A DNA stretch of 29,743 nucleotides, taken from Phascolomyces articulosus. Taxonomy: Eukaryota > Mucoromycota > Mucoromycetes > Mucorales > Lichtheimiaceae. The translations under genes were made by a program, and so were the position numbers. The number at the start of each line of letters is the position of its first letter. Within the stretch, counting starts at the first letter, position 1. Under the pieces are notes generated by a model. The model did no database searches, was not told the origin of the DNA, and saw only the letters and a program-made list of their open reading frames with translations. Below, in pieces: positions 9,840 to 20,646 of the stretch. The stretch is from the NCBI GenBank assembly GCA_025677815.1, contig JAIXMP010000078.1:1-29743 (forward strand), read 5' to 3'.

Positions 9840-11270
9840 TTAAGTAATGATCACTGGATTACTTTAAAGCTAGTTCATCACACATTACAAGAGGAAATTA
9901 TAGCTGGAAGATATACTACAGCTCTTAGAGCTCGCAAGCTACTTGCCAAGTTCACTAGTGTTTCAGAAACAATAGCAGGCAAAGTCATTTGGTTATACAA
10001 TGGCAATAAAGATGTTGAAATGACATCTACACCTGGTCGCCCTAAGTTGGCTTTTACTTAGGAGCAATACCATTTCATTCGAGATTTCATTAGCAAATGC
10101 AACGTAAAAGGTAAACTAACTTTTGCAAAACACGTCAAAGAGTTTCTAGAAGGTACAGACTACCAAGTGAACAGTGTACATACTATGCGAAGATACTTGG
10201 TGGCTATGAAGTTCAAGTATGGAAAGGGGAATAGACTGAACATTTTGCATGACACTCCAGCAAACATCCTTTACCATGAAAAGTATCTTAGTGGCTGTCT
10301 AGACAACCTTAACGCCAACAACCTACCTATTATTACTGAAGTTTTTCTGGATGAATCTTACCTGCACTTCAATCATCATTCAAGGAAATCATAGTTTGAA
10401 CCCAGGACAACATTAAGAGAGTCTGGAAGGAAACCAATGCTAGTGATTTTTGGAGCATTTGTTGCATTCAGACAAGGCAATTGTATGACCTTCAAATTGG
10501 TTGAAAACTCTTTGTACATTTGGCCAGTCAAAGGATAACAACATATTCGTCCAGCAGCTAGTCAAAAACGTAGTAGAAAAAGCAAAGATGAGGATTTATG
10601 GTATATGATGCCTCAAGTAGTAAGGGATGCGCAAATTGCTCCAGATTACCATAACTATAAGGGTAATTTTAATGCAGAGATCTTTGAAAATCTTTTTGAG
10701 GATCTTTGTAAAAAACTTCAGAAATATGGCCCATGCTATATTCAAATGGATAGTGCAAAGTATCATGTACATTGCTCAAATCCTAGGCCTACAACAAATG
10801 CTAGTAGAGATCAAATTATTGAGTGGTTTCAGGCAAATGGTTATCAACTTCCTTATGGTACAACAAGAACATTAAGTATTGAAAAGCTTAAGGAAAAAGT
10901 CAAAGAAATCAACCACACTCCTACCTACCCAATATATGAAATCACACAAAAATATGGGCATACAATCAAGAAGACCCCTCCCTACCACTGTGAGCTTCAA
11001 CCAATTGAAAAGGTATAGGGGATTGTTAAAAACAGAATTGCTTCCAATCCAATTCAAAACCCTACCTCTGGTTCAGCAAGGACTCGTCTTCTGGAGGAAT
11101 TTGCCAAGATTAAAGATTCTGATTTGAGATCTCTATGGTTAAAAACTGTTGATAAATGTAAAGATTATCAGAAATGGCATGAGGAACAACGTAGAACTAG
11201 AAACATAAATGATAACGAAAGCCTTGTTCAAGAATTTGGTAATCCTGAATCTAGTGGTGCAGAGGAATAA
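9840..11270 (+). pseudogene. Tc1/mariner transposase with four in-frame stops
   Basis: One reading frame runs from about 9840 to TAA at 11268-11270 without any frameshift, broken by TAG 10059, TAG 10392, TAA 10536 and TAG 11016. The N-terminus is a helix-turn-helix region (LQEEIIAGRYTTALRARKL) ending in the linker-like TPGRPKL. The DDE domain shows FLDESYLHFNHHS (first Asp, near 10350), IQMDSAKYHVH (second Asp, near 10745) and PPYHCELQPIEKV (Glu, near 10990). The stop after IEKV falls where the family has Trp (IExVWG), and the stop after HHSRKS is also a likely Trp. The other two fit Gln codons. No clear ATG exists at the start; the frame opens LSNDHW, so the start codon is probably mutated. 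Confidence 0.9.
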
Positions 11271-11470
11271 TAAAAATTTCATATCTGATTTTATTTTTTT
11301 AATTTTAATTTTTGTCAAAAATTGATCTTTTTTTTTCTATCATATAAGAAGTATATCATTATTGTACCCCTCTGACTCCAGATTTTTATATATATAACTT
11401 TAGATTGTTCCTGATGTATTTTGAAAGTTTGATAATTATATCTTGAAAACTGATAGAGAAAAATAGTTTT

Positions 11471-11501
11471 AAATTTTGTCACACATTTTTGTCCGCAACT
11501 C
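11471..11501 (-). repeat. Right TIR of Tc1/mariner element 1
   Basis: Inverted partner of 9652-9682, followed by the TA duplication at 11502-11503. Confidence 0.92.
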
Positions 11502-11503
11502 TA

Positions 11504-12730
11504 TTTGTATTATTGGCTTAGACTTCTGTTAAAATATATATATGACACACTGGACCTAAAATCATTTTTGAGCTTTGTCATAACCTTTGATCAGATATTT
11601 TTAATACTGATTCATTTAATTTTATTACTGTACATATAGTGCACTCTAATTACTACACTTCTTTATTTATATAGAGTGTAGCTACAGCTACATCCTTTTA
11701 TATTATATTATCTATTACCTTTATATTATATCATTGTTATCTGCAGCCATCATTATTATCATTAGTCACTCATCATCATCATTATTTTATAATTATTATC
11801 ATCTGCAGTAGTTTTAGAAAAGATATAAATATTGGATCATTTTATTAAAAATAAAGGACATCTTCTATCTATCTTATTATCTTATATATACCTTTATAGT
11901 TCTCTTCCTTTGTAGTTATTCTGTGTGGTTATTTACCTATATGGTTATTATCTATGTGGTTATATTCTCTCTTCATGGTTCTCTCTGTGTGGTTTTATCT
12001 TTATGGTTTCAACTTATAAAAAATATGACAGCTTACTTAAATATAAAATTTGAGAAAATTTGATCTACTAAATAAGCAGGTTTTATCTATTCAAACATGC
12101 TCAAATATTTTATTTGAGCTGCTTAAACATAATCAAATGTTGTCTTTGAGCTACTCAATGATGCTCAATTGTTAGGTTTAAGCTTCCTCTCTGGTTGAAG
12201 AGCTTTTTCTCTATTAGATGATAGAACATGTTATATATATTGCATGGTAACTGCATTAGTTCATTTTTTTAAAAAAACTCCTTTGTATTAGTTTGTATTT
12301 TTAGTGATCAACTAAGAAACACTTGGTATTGGCTTATTTTATTTGAAATTACATGAAGACTATTTTTCCCTTTCCTTTTATATACATGTAAAGAAGTATA
12401 CTTTTTATTTATAAAATATATTTTTTCTAATGCTAAAAAAGAATACTACATAATGAACTATCTATCTATAATTACAGCTACTGCTAGTACTACTTTAACT
12501 TATTATGAAACTAAAAAAAAGCTCATAAAAAACAATAGAATACTACTAAATATAATAACTGCAATACAAAATAATATCAATAAAAGTATTAAAAAGTATG
12601 AAATAAATCTTACTGTTATACTTTTGTTTTAGTCTGTAATTGATTAAGAAAAAAATAAGTATAGATAAATTTTAAATTATATATCAATGCGACATTACTG
12701 AGATAAGAAAAATAGAAACATAACACATGT
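11504..12730. other. AT-rich spacer with minor repeats, no gene
   Basis: No open frame of note. It contains a loose array of TGTGGTTAT/TATGGTTAT words (about 11913-12010) and a perfect hairpin GCTCAAATA-TTT-TATTTGAGC at 12099-12119. ATGT at 12727-12730 is the candidate target duplication of the next element. Confidence 0.5.
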
Positions 12731-12932
12731 TAGAAAAAAAAAAGACATTTTTTTGACAAAAAGACATTTTTTTGACAAAAAGACATTTTTCTGACATTTC
12801 AAACACCGGCCCCAAAAAAATGTCTTTTTTATATGTGAAAGCGACATTTTTTTCCCAAGCTTTTAAGTGTAAGTTCGTGTCACTTTTAGGTCTTTTTTAT
12901 TAGAAAAAAAGACATATTCTTTGATATTGATA
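12731..12932 (+). repeat. Left TIR of CMC element 2, with internal 19-bp repeats
   Basis: About 200 bp matching 17697-17883 in reverse complement with scattered differences. Near the tip the 19-base unit GACATTTTTTTGACAAAAA occurs twice (12744-12782), followed by a variant; the right TIR has one fewer unit. Inner landmarks shared by both ends are CGTGTCACTTTTAGGTC and TTAGAAAAAAAGACAT. Confidence 0.88.
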
Positions 12933-13033
12933 ATTCCCTTCTTTTGCATGAAACATTTGTTTTTTTTTAATCATTTTTATTATCAATATAATCTTTTTTC
13001 TTCTTGCTTGTATAATATTATTTTTTAATAATC

Positions 13034-13883
13034 ATGCCAAAAGCTAATGACAACGATCACAAGTTTAAAAAGGACATAAAAAAAGGAATGACAAGCATGA
13101 TGAAAGCCAATAGATTATTGATGAAGCAGGTCTCAGATCTTCATCAAGAAGTCACTAAATTACAAGATATTATCTGTAATAATTGCTCAGAAGAGCCAAT
13201 GCTGTCCATCCCATTGTCTAGTCCTTTTACAGGAGTGATCAGACAAGGATATTTGATAGTCAAATCAAATGTAATAAAAGGTAACAATACCAAGTTATAT
13301 CTTGCCTTAGAAGATATTGGGAACCAATTTTTTGGACATTCGAATTGGGATAAATCCTTTTTGCCTTCTTATATGGAGAAACTTGATAAGTTCGCTTATG
13401 ATGTTTGTGTTTACGTTGGAGGCTTGTATAAAGTCTATAATAATGAAGGCTGGAGTAAGTCACCAAAGGAAGGAAGAAAATTAGCAGTAAGGATGGTAGA
13501 AGCTAATGTTTCAGACCATTTCCCATTGGGGGATTGTAAAAACTCCTGGGCAACAAAATTCATTCTGAGAAGAGCTTGGGGAAGAGCAGTAGATTCCAGG
13601 ATGATGACTGTACCATCAAGTGCAAATCATGCTTCGGGTAGTGGTATCATAAACGAAAGGTATGTATTTTTCATTCCAGTTTGAATTATGGTGTTTTCTA
13701 ATTCCACATGCATTAATTTTGACAATCTTTTACTACCAAACGCATAATAATATCAAATCGAATTTATAATAATTCATTAGATCAACTGCCACTGCCACTG
13801 CCACTAATGATGATCAAGAATATGATCCTATCTTTGATGATATTCCCAATCTTGATCTTCAACCACAAAACAGAAGAACATAA
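13034..13883 (+). CDS. Companion protein of CMC element 2, two exons, intact
   Basis: Exon 1 is 13034-13659, the intron 13660-13780 (GTATGT...TTCATTAG) and exon 2 13781-13883 ending in TAA. Splicing joins the frame exactly and gives 242 residues. Residues about 10-45 are heptad-like (MMKANRLLMKQVSDLHQEV) and likely form a coiled coil. The centre has folded-looking segments (GNQFFGHSNWDKSFLPSYM, WATKFILRRAWGRAVDSRM) that I cannot place in a named family. The tail is acidic and repeats Ala-Thr, encoded by tandem ACTGCC. No signal peptide or membrane segment is visible. It is the only fully intact multi-exon gene in the window, sitting beside a broken transposase. A DNA-binding or transposition-cofactor role is plausible by analogy with two-gene CMC elements, but not shown. 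Confidence 0.75.
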
Positions 13884-14292
13884 TTATGTAAATAATAGTA
13901 CACAGTTTCCCCAACACAACCTTATTTTTGTAACACATTCATTCCTTCTTCCCTTTATTATGCACTGTGCTTTTCATTCTCTTTTTCTCTCTTCTTTCTC
14001 CCAACTCAAATCATCTTATAAACCCCTTATCTTATATAAAAGAATTAAATACCATTTCTTATTTTTCACAAATACACCTAAAACATCATTGTTATTTTAA
14101 TGTAAGAGCGACGATATATTAAACTGGAAAAGAAATATAGTTATTATGGGGTGGCTATCTTCAAAGAGTTCTTTTGAAAGACATTCAAATTCACTTATGC
14201 ATAAAAATAAATAGCTCAACTCTCAACTTAAATATTTATCTTTATACTACTACTACTTTAACACATTGGTTAATTAAAAGAAACAAGTCAGA
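13884..14292. other. Intergenic spacer between companion gene and transposase
   Basis: Pyrimidine-rich and AT-rich sequence. The open frame across it (13807-14100) mostly overlaps companion exon 2 in another frame and then runs through hydrophobic low-complexity sequence; I do not accept it as a gene. Confidence 0.5.
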
Positions 14293-17200
14293 ATGGATTT
14301 TCCAGGTTAGATATACTATTTAATAATCATTAGAACTACAAAATCACAAGTACTAAACAAATATGAAAAAAAGGTCAACCCACTAGTCAATATAAAAGCA
14401 TAGATCAACTTGCTAAACATATAAAGACATGCACTCCAATGTTCTTTGGCAAAAAAATCAACCCTAATAACCTATCAGGTCCTGTACAACTGCACATTCA
14501 AACAAGTATTGCCATATATTCAGCTATGATGCAAAGGGGTGGTTCTCGAGACCTCTATAATATTATTATCAAAGAAGTCAACAAATTCACTAAAAATAAG
14601 CTACCAGAACTTCTGTCCCCATATCTTGCCAAAAAGGCACTTTAAGAACTATGCCTAGCTAAACCAAAAGCATACCCTGTTTGCATCAATGGCTGTAAAA
14701 TGATCTTATCAGATGATGAAAATGATGAATGCAATTATTGTCATAAAATGATATATAAAGAAGAAAACCCTGAAAAACCGTGAAAAACAATGATACAATT
14801 ACTGCTCAAAGATCAACTTAAATCGCTTGTTCAAGACAAGAAAACACGGGAACTATTGAAGTATCCATTTAAACGCCATTCTAACAAAAATGTTATGACC
14901 GATATTTTTGATGGAAAACTGTATCAAACGATATTAAAGCACATTAAAGGCGAACATCATATTTTTTTGTCTTTATACACTGATGATTTTAACATCCACA
15001 AACGTAGTACGCATTCTATGACCATTGCACATATCCAGATTCTTAATTTTCCTCCAGAAAAACGTACCCAAGAAAATTACATGGCCCAAGTATACCTAAC
15101 TCCAGGTATGAATCCGTACAATTAATCTTATTACAATCGTTTTATTTTTTTTCTTGGTTCTTATTCTTCCATTAACAATCTATCCTTTTAGGTCCAAAAA
15201 AGCCACAGGAACCATTTACATTTATGGATCCATTACTCTCAGATTTTGAGTCACTCTGTAAGGAGGGTGTTCACGTTGATACTGGGGATAAAGAGGAAGG
15301 TGTTATTAAAGTGCATGCGCATCTTCTTTATATTGGTGGCGATACACCTGCACAATCAAAAATGGCGGGCCATCGGGGACATACAAGCTATTATGGATGC
15401 TGATATTGTACAATTAAAGGGCTTTATAACAATCATCGAATGACATTCCCTCCACATGACATAGTTTTGCCAACTATAGACGAAGTTTCAAACGAAGATG
15501 AAGTTGACAGCAATAGTAATATCAGGAATGAAAATATAGAGGAGATAGAAGAAGAAGTAAGCAGCGATGAAGAAGGAGTAGTAGTCGCCGATGATAATGG
15601 AGATGATAGTGCTGGTGGCGATACCCAAGAAGAAAGAAGCAGTAAAAGAAGACGAATCATAGAAGAAGAATCGCGCGAAGGAGAGCTTAGAGATCGTGAA
15701 GCATTTAAAGGACCAAATCTCACAAAGGGTCAAAAAGACAAATGTAAATTTGCAGAATTACCTCTCTTCCATGCACCTACCTTCTTTCCTGTTGATATTA
15801 TGCATGCATTAGGTCCAGGAATAGCTAAACAGGTAAATAATAATCAAATTATTATATAATAGTATACCTACATTATTAATAGAAAAAACTATGTCATTAT
15901 ATTGTAACTAATAACTTATTATTATCATACTACATTTCTCCCGAAGCTCTGGCGGATAATTTGTGGAAAATATGGAAAACAGGAAGAACACCCACTATTC
16001 CTTAATCATGGTATAAAAATGTTTCAGTTCTTGATTCCAAAATTTAGTATCTTCATTTCCTAAAAGTTTTTTTTCTGAAGGCATTCGCTCAAAAATTGGA
16101 GATCTAGTTGCAAAATCAAAAATCTTAACGCCATCCTCTTTTTCTGGTTCTTATGGAGATACTGAATTCCAAGGGGGTTTCTATAAAGCTGTTGATTAGA
16201 TTCACTTTGTCCTTTACTTTATGCCGACAATTGCACTGAATTCTTCGATGATCCAAAAACAAAACAAGCATTGGTAGATTTATCCCAAATATACAGATAT
16301 GTTTTCAGTCGCAATATTCATACGAACCAGTTGGATCAATTCGAAAAAAAAATTGAATCTTGGATTAATTGGTTGAAGGATCAAGTCCAAAATGGAAATT
16401 TGCCAGTAACTGTATTTACCATCAATCAGCATTATTTAACTCATCTTCCTGATACACTAATACAAATGGGTCCATTGCCATATACCTAGCCTTCGCTATG
16501 GAACGCGCAATTGGAACAATCAAACGTTGTATTAATGGTAAAAAAGATGCTGCTGCAAACTCTGGAAATATTTTAATTGGCTTGGCTGCAATTAGAAGAG
16601 AAGCAAGGTTGAATGATCTATACGTTCATGATTTTCATGCTGATGAAATTGACAGGTAAATAGCATTATTATGACTAATTTTCTTTATCTTTTCTGCTTT
16701 TTATTAACGGCCATACAATATAATATCCTACAGCTCTGATGAAGACGATGGTGCTGAAGAAGAAATGAATGGTAGAGCTGATCCTTATGGAAACATTGAT
16801 GAATTCGATGATTATGATGGTTTTAAACATAATATGTTTGAAGATGACGATAATGAAGATATTCGGCGCTATAATGTTATGACTCTCTCTATAGATAAAG
16901 ATGAACCTGAAATTTGGGGTCCCTACTCAAGAACAAGCGTTGTTAATCTCCATTGCCATACTCCCTTACGAAACTATTGGGCACGAGTCAAGGGGAGCTA
17001 TAGTAATGTTTCAATCAGAAGAAAGAGAAGTTATTAACAGGCTCTCGTTTATGGAAAAATACCATGGTCTTTGGTGGAGTGGATTCAATGATTCGATTTT
17101 ATCTCAATGTTAATACGGCAACACAAGAAGTAAAAACATTAATATGGATAAAAGACAATATTTTGGAGATATTAAATGCTTTTTTTGCCATGAATTCGAC

Positions 17201-17434
17201 GGAAAGGATGCAATGCTAGCTCTAATTGAAGTCTTTAAAACAGAAGAAGTACCACCATCACCATGGCCATACAAATTAACTGAGTCTAAAATGGTTATAA
17301 TTCATGTAAACGAGATCGTTGGATACGTTGGTGTAGCTAAAGGAAAAGATAATGATTACTTTTACTGGTCTCAAGAACGACTAGGTTATAAAAAAGAATT
17401 GCCATATGACCATGGTCTTGATTATATTCGATAA
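14293..17434 (+). pseudogene. Tnp2-like transposase of CMC element 2, disrupted
   Basis: Coding blocks are about 14334-15105, 15192-15832, 15947-16010, 16081-16655 and 16734-17434, with AG-ended introns of about 70-115 nt. The start at 14293 (MDFP) and its short first intron are uncertain because the phase does not fit. Landmarks: CINGCKMI...CNYC zinc-like motif, SLYTDDFNIHKRST (candidate first Asp), YLTPGPKKPQEPF, YGC-stop-YCTIKGLY, a long acidic insert, FFPVDIMHALGPGIAKQ (second Asp) and AMERAIGTIKRCING (Glu). Stops include TAA 14643, TGA 14781, TGA 15401 (inside the CxYC motif, expected Arg) and TAG 16197 (expected Trp). Frameshifts lie near 16235, 16488 and 16960. It is related in plan to the element 1 transposase but from a different lineage. 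Confidence 0.85.
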
Positions 17435-17696
17435 CAAATACATACATCATCATATAATTTATTTATTCGTTTTATACCTTTTCTTTCTCTATTACATTCT
17501 TCTTTCTTTTCTCCAAAAAACAAACACACACAACAACATTTATTACATTGACTCTTCGCTATTATAATAAAACCATTCATATTATTGTATTCCAATATCC
17601 AAGAGATACTTTCGGCTTGATTATATAAAAAGAATTTTTTCTAAAAAAAAATAAGTAATGTAAATTGATTCTAATGGAGAAAAAAAATTGAATCAA

Positions 17697-17883
17697 GCTA
17701 TTAATACCAAAAAGAATGTCTTTTTTTCTAATGAAAAAGACCTAAAAGTGACACGAACTTATACCTTAAAAGATTGGGAAAAAAAATGTCACTTTCACAT
17801 AAAAAAAAGACATTTTTTTGGGGCTGGTGTTTGAAATGTCAGAAAAATGTCTTTTTATCAAAAAAATGTCTTTTTTTTTTCTT
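17697..17883 (-). repeat. Right TIR of CMC element 2
   Basis: Inverted partner of 12731-12932. Shares CCTAAAAGTGACACGAACTT and TTTGAAATGTCAGAAAAATG with it in reverse complement. One copy of the 19-base tip repeat is missing relative to the left end. Confidence 0.88.
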
Positions 17884-18769
17884 ATGTGCCATATATAATA
17901 CCATCTTGATTCTCATATTTAATACTATATCAAAATAATCAAAATTAGAATCAATATATAGTTTAAAAGCTTATAAAAATATCATTCCAAATCTATATCT
18001 AAAAAACACTTACATAACTGCTAAGCATTAAAAGAAAAACATGTGTGCAAATAATGACTAATCAAAATATATATAATAAATCTAATATATAATCAAATAG
18101 GAAATATGCATATAAGCAATTGAGTTGTTATTATTTTAAATCAATTCCTATCTGTTGTATCCAACATATAATGGCTTCACAATAAATAATAATTCTTTAT
18201 TATTATTATTATTATTAATGTCATTCACCCTATATCTCACTTGTGCAGTGATTCTATTTAGACAATTACTTATGTTACATATAGTATTGCACTATCCTCT
18301 TTTACATATTGTTAATTATGCTGGATCATGCAATCCTTCTAATGATATCATTTATGGTCTACTTAAATATACTATCCTCATAACATGCAATCTAAATGAT
18401 GCAATCTATATTTTAATATTATACTGTAATGTGCAAGTTGTGATAGTCCATCCATGATGAGCACTTTCTTATAAATAGAGAGATTATTTTTTATCTTAAT
18501 AAACTTTAGTTCATTATTTTCAGGTCTCATTAACTTATCTCATCTCCTTTTATTCTTTTTATTAATTGATTTCTCTCTGATACAACACCATCCCTTTTAA
18601 TTGTAAAGCTACCTTTCTATAAAACATATAATGGACAGCAAGAATTGGCTCTTACACATTCTCTAATAAAATAATAGTAATTGTAGATATGTAGAGATAA
18701 TATAGAGTTAATAAAAAGTAGACAAATTCATAGGATACTAGTAAATAAAAAAAAACAGATTATACCTAT
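17884..18769. other. AT-rich spacer between CMC element 2 and the hAT element
   Basis: No gene recognised. A 100-residue open frame (18155-18457) is hydrophobic, opens with codons from an ATT/TTA run and has no homologous look; probably chance. A short TTA microsatellite lies near 18195-18217. Confidence 0.5.
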
Positions 18770-18896
18770 TAGGGTTCCTCACGGTACGGTTCAGTATGGT
18801 TCTTAACAGGAACTGTACCAAACCATCTTTTATAGGAACTGTACCGAACCATACCATTAGGAACTATGGAACTGTGAGAGAACCATGGAACTGTGA
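18770..18896 (+). repeat. Left subterminal repeat region of the hAT element
   Basis: Contains AGGAACTGTACCAAACCAT and AGGAACTGTACCGAACCAT in tandem plus GGAACTGTGA twice. Clusters like these are typical transposase binding regions in hAT elements. Confidence 0.7.
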
Positions 18897-20646
18897 AAAA
18901 AAAGCTGTTTTATCAATTATTTCTTCAAAATAAGCAAAGTAACATGAAAATACAAGTAATCCACACATATCTGATCATTTACACCCAATAGTTATTAAAG
19001 GTATCCATGAAATATGATATAAACAATAAAAAAAGCTATTTCCAAGTCAAATATTTATTAAAAATGTTGCTTTACATTGTTCATACTCTACATATATATT
19101 AAATACATTATAAATGACTCCTAATACCTACTAAATAATCAATGAGAAAAATCCCTACCATAATAAATACATTACTGTGTCGCCTTATGGAAAAAAAATA
19201 TAACAAACTATTGTGCAAGTAGTTGCATATGAAGGGAATACTTTTGTTACAAAAGAAAAATATTTGGTCATATGTCATGTGTAATAAAACAGTCCAATGG
19301 ACTTCGTTAAAAAGAATCGGTAGCTGTATTGAGTGTGTTGACAGAAGATTATCATCATTGTATTATGAACGTGTATTAAAAGAGTATTAGTGTTGATCAT
19401 TAAAGAGGATTGTTAGTGTATCATAAAATAGTAATACCATAATAGTAGGACCATGAAAACAGATTCCTAATAAAGCGTTTCCAATATTAAAAAAAAAAGC
19501 TGCGTTCATTGTATTCTAAAGAAAACGATCGATGTTATGCCCTTGAAAAGTATATCCAAAAGAAAAATAGGCAGGCTCCATTAAGTTATCATATTTGTTC
19601 ATTGTTTCTCGTTTGTGTGATTACAAAAATCGAATTTCCAAAATGAAAAATGTGGCCATACTCAGCAAAGGTTATAGTGTTGCAAAGAGGGACAGATTGC
19701 CAAAACAAGAGCAGTTTCTTTGAGTGAAAAAAAATATCCCTAAGTTGACGATCAGAAAGTTGATATGAATGGCATTCCAATTAGCTTGCCTTTGTTATTG
19801 TTATTGTCGATCAAAGTGTCTTAAAGGTGCCAAAATAAACCAATAATATTAATACAGTCAGAAGGTCAATATGAATGTGTTGTAAAATACATCTCGTGCT
19901 GGCTTTCTGGCTGTTCTACTAATTAGGACGATCAAAAGTTATTTATCTATTTTTGTTGAATAATCATTAAGATGTTGAAATTCTCTTATAAAAAAACTTT
20001 TTCAACTGTAAATAATGTCGTTACTGTGCTGTAAAATAGGTATTTTTCGAAAATAATATAACAATTGTGTTGATTGAAACGTAAACGATTATTTTTGTTA
20101 CATCTTGTTGATTGTGTTTATTCCCAAAAAGAAAAAAAGATCCATGTTGAATCTGTTTATGAATCGAGTCTCGCAAAAAAGTTTTCGATACAAAGAAAGT
20201 ATCCCTATAGGAAAGAACGTAAAAGGGTACATTGCTATATCATAAAAGACAGAGTTTCCAAAATAAAAAAGTAGCTGATTGTTTGAATAGGTTGTAAAAG
20301 AGAATGTGTAGAAAAAGTGATTATTTAAAAAAAAAGGAACCACTTTTGAATTCTCTACCGACTTGCCAATTTAAGGCCAATATCCTCTTAACTATCCTGT
20401 TAAGGTTATTAATAGGCCTTTTTTTTAAAAAAAAAAAAAAACATCATCCCTTTGGTTGACAATAAGCTTAGGCAATGATTTAAGAGTTTATTGTTATTGT
20501 TATCATCAATAGAATATATATCAAAAAGTATATATATAGACTTTATTTTTTTTCTAAATTATTTATTGATTATCTTTTTTTTAATATACCTTTTGTTCTT
20601 ACCACTGCCATTACTTTTTTTTTTGCATCAATTACATTTTATAACA
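18897..20646. other. Long 5' region of the hAT element, non-coding with degenerate repeats
   Basis: 1.7 kb without a credible gene; open frames are short and overlap on both strands. A degenerate motif TTTCCAAAATNAAAAAGTAG recurs at about 19480, 19636 and 20255. The part 20244-20552 has a diverged direct copy just outside the element at 23655-23966. Confidence 0.5.
20244..20552 (+). repeat. Direct repeat, inner copy (partner 23655-23966)
   Basis: Shared strings in order: TTCCAAAAT(A/G)AAAAAGTAGCTGA, TTAGGCAATG and TCAAAAAGTATATATA-like. The outer copy starts right at the hAT 3' border. Confidence 0.6.

Larger units (their letters stand above)
9652..11501 (+). mobile_element. Tc1/mariner element 1, complete, TA target site
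   Basis: The element is bounded by inverted repeats beginning GAGTTGCAGACAAAAATG (left) and GAGTTGCGGACAAAAATG (right, reverse complement), 31 bp with one mismatch. TA dinucleotides lie immediately outside (9650-9651 and 11502-11503), the hallmark of this superfamily. It contains one transposase gene of typical length. It sits about 40 bp right of foldback 2. Confidence 0.92.
12731..17883 (+). mobile_element. CMC (Tnp2-like) element 2 with long TIRs
   Basis: Long terminal inverted repeats enclose two plus-strand genes, a small companion gene and a large Tnp2-like transposase. Candidate 4-bp duplications ATGT lie just outside (12727-12730 and 17884-17887). The termini start TAGAAAAAAAA (left) and AAGAAAAAAAA (right, reverse complement), so they are not the canonical CACTA ends of plants. 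Confidence 0.88.

Noticed and set aside
11913..12010. TGTGGTTAT words as a satellite or telomeric repeat
   Set aside because: Spacing is irregular and units vary; no more than local low complexity.
15433..15733. Minus-strand Ser-rich open frames
   Set aside because: Antisense of the acidic insert of the CMC element 2 transposase, which continues in frame on both sides on the plus strand.
18155..18457. 100-residue plus-strand open frame
   Set aside because: Hydrophobic, low-complexity, partly from a TTA run, no motif and no neighbouring coding signal.
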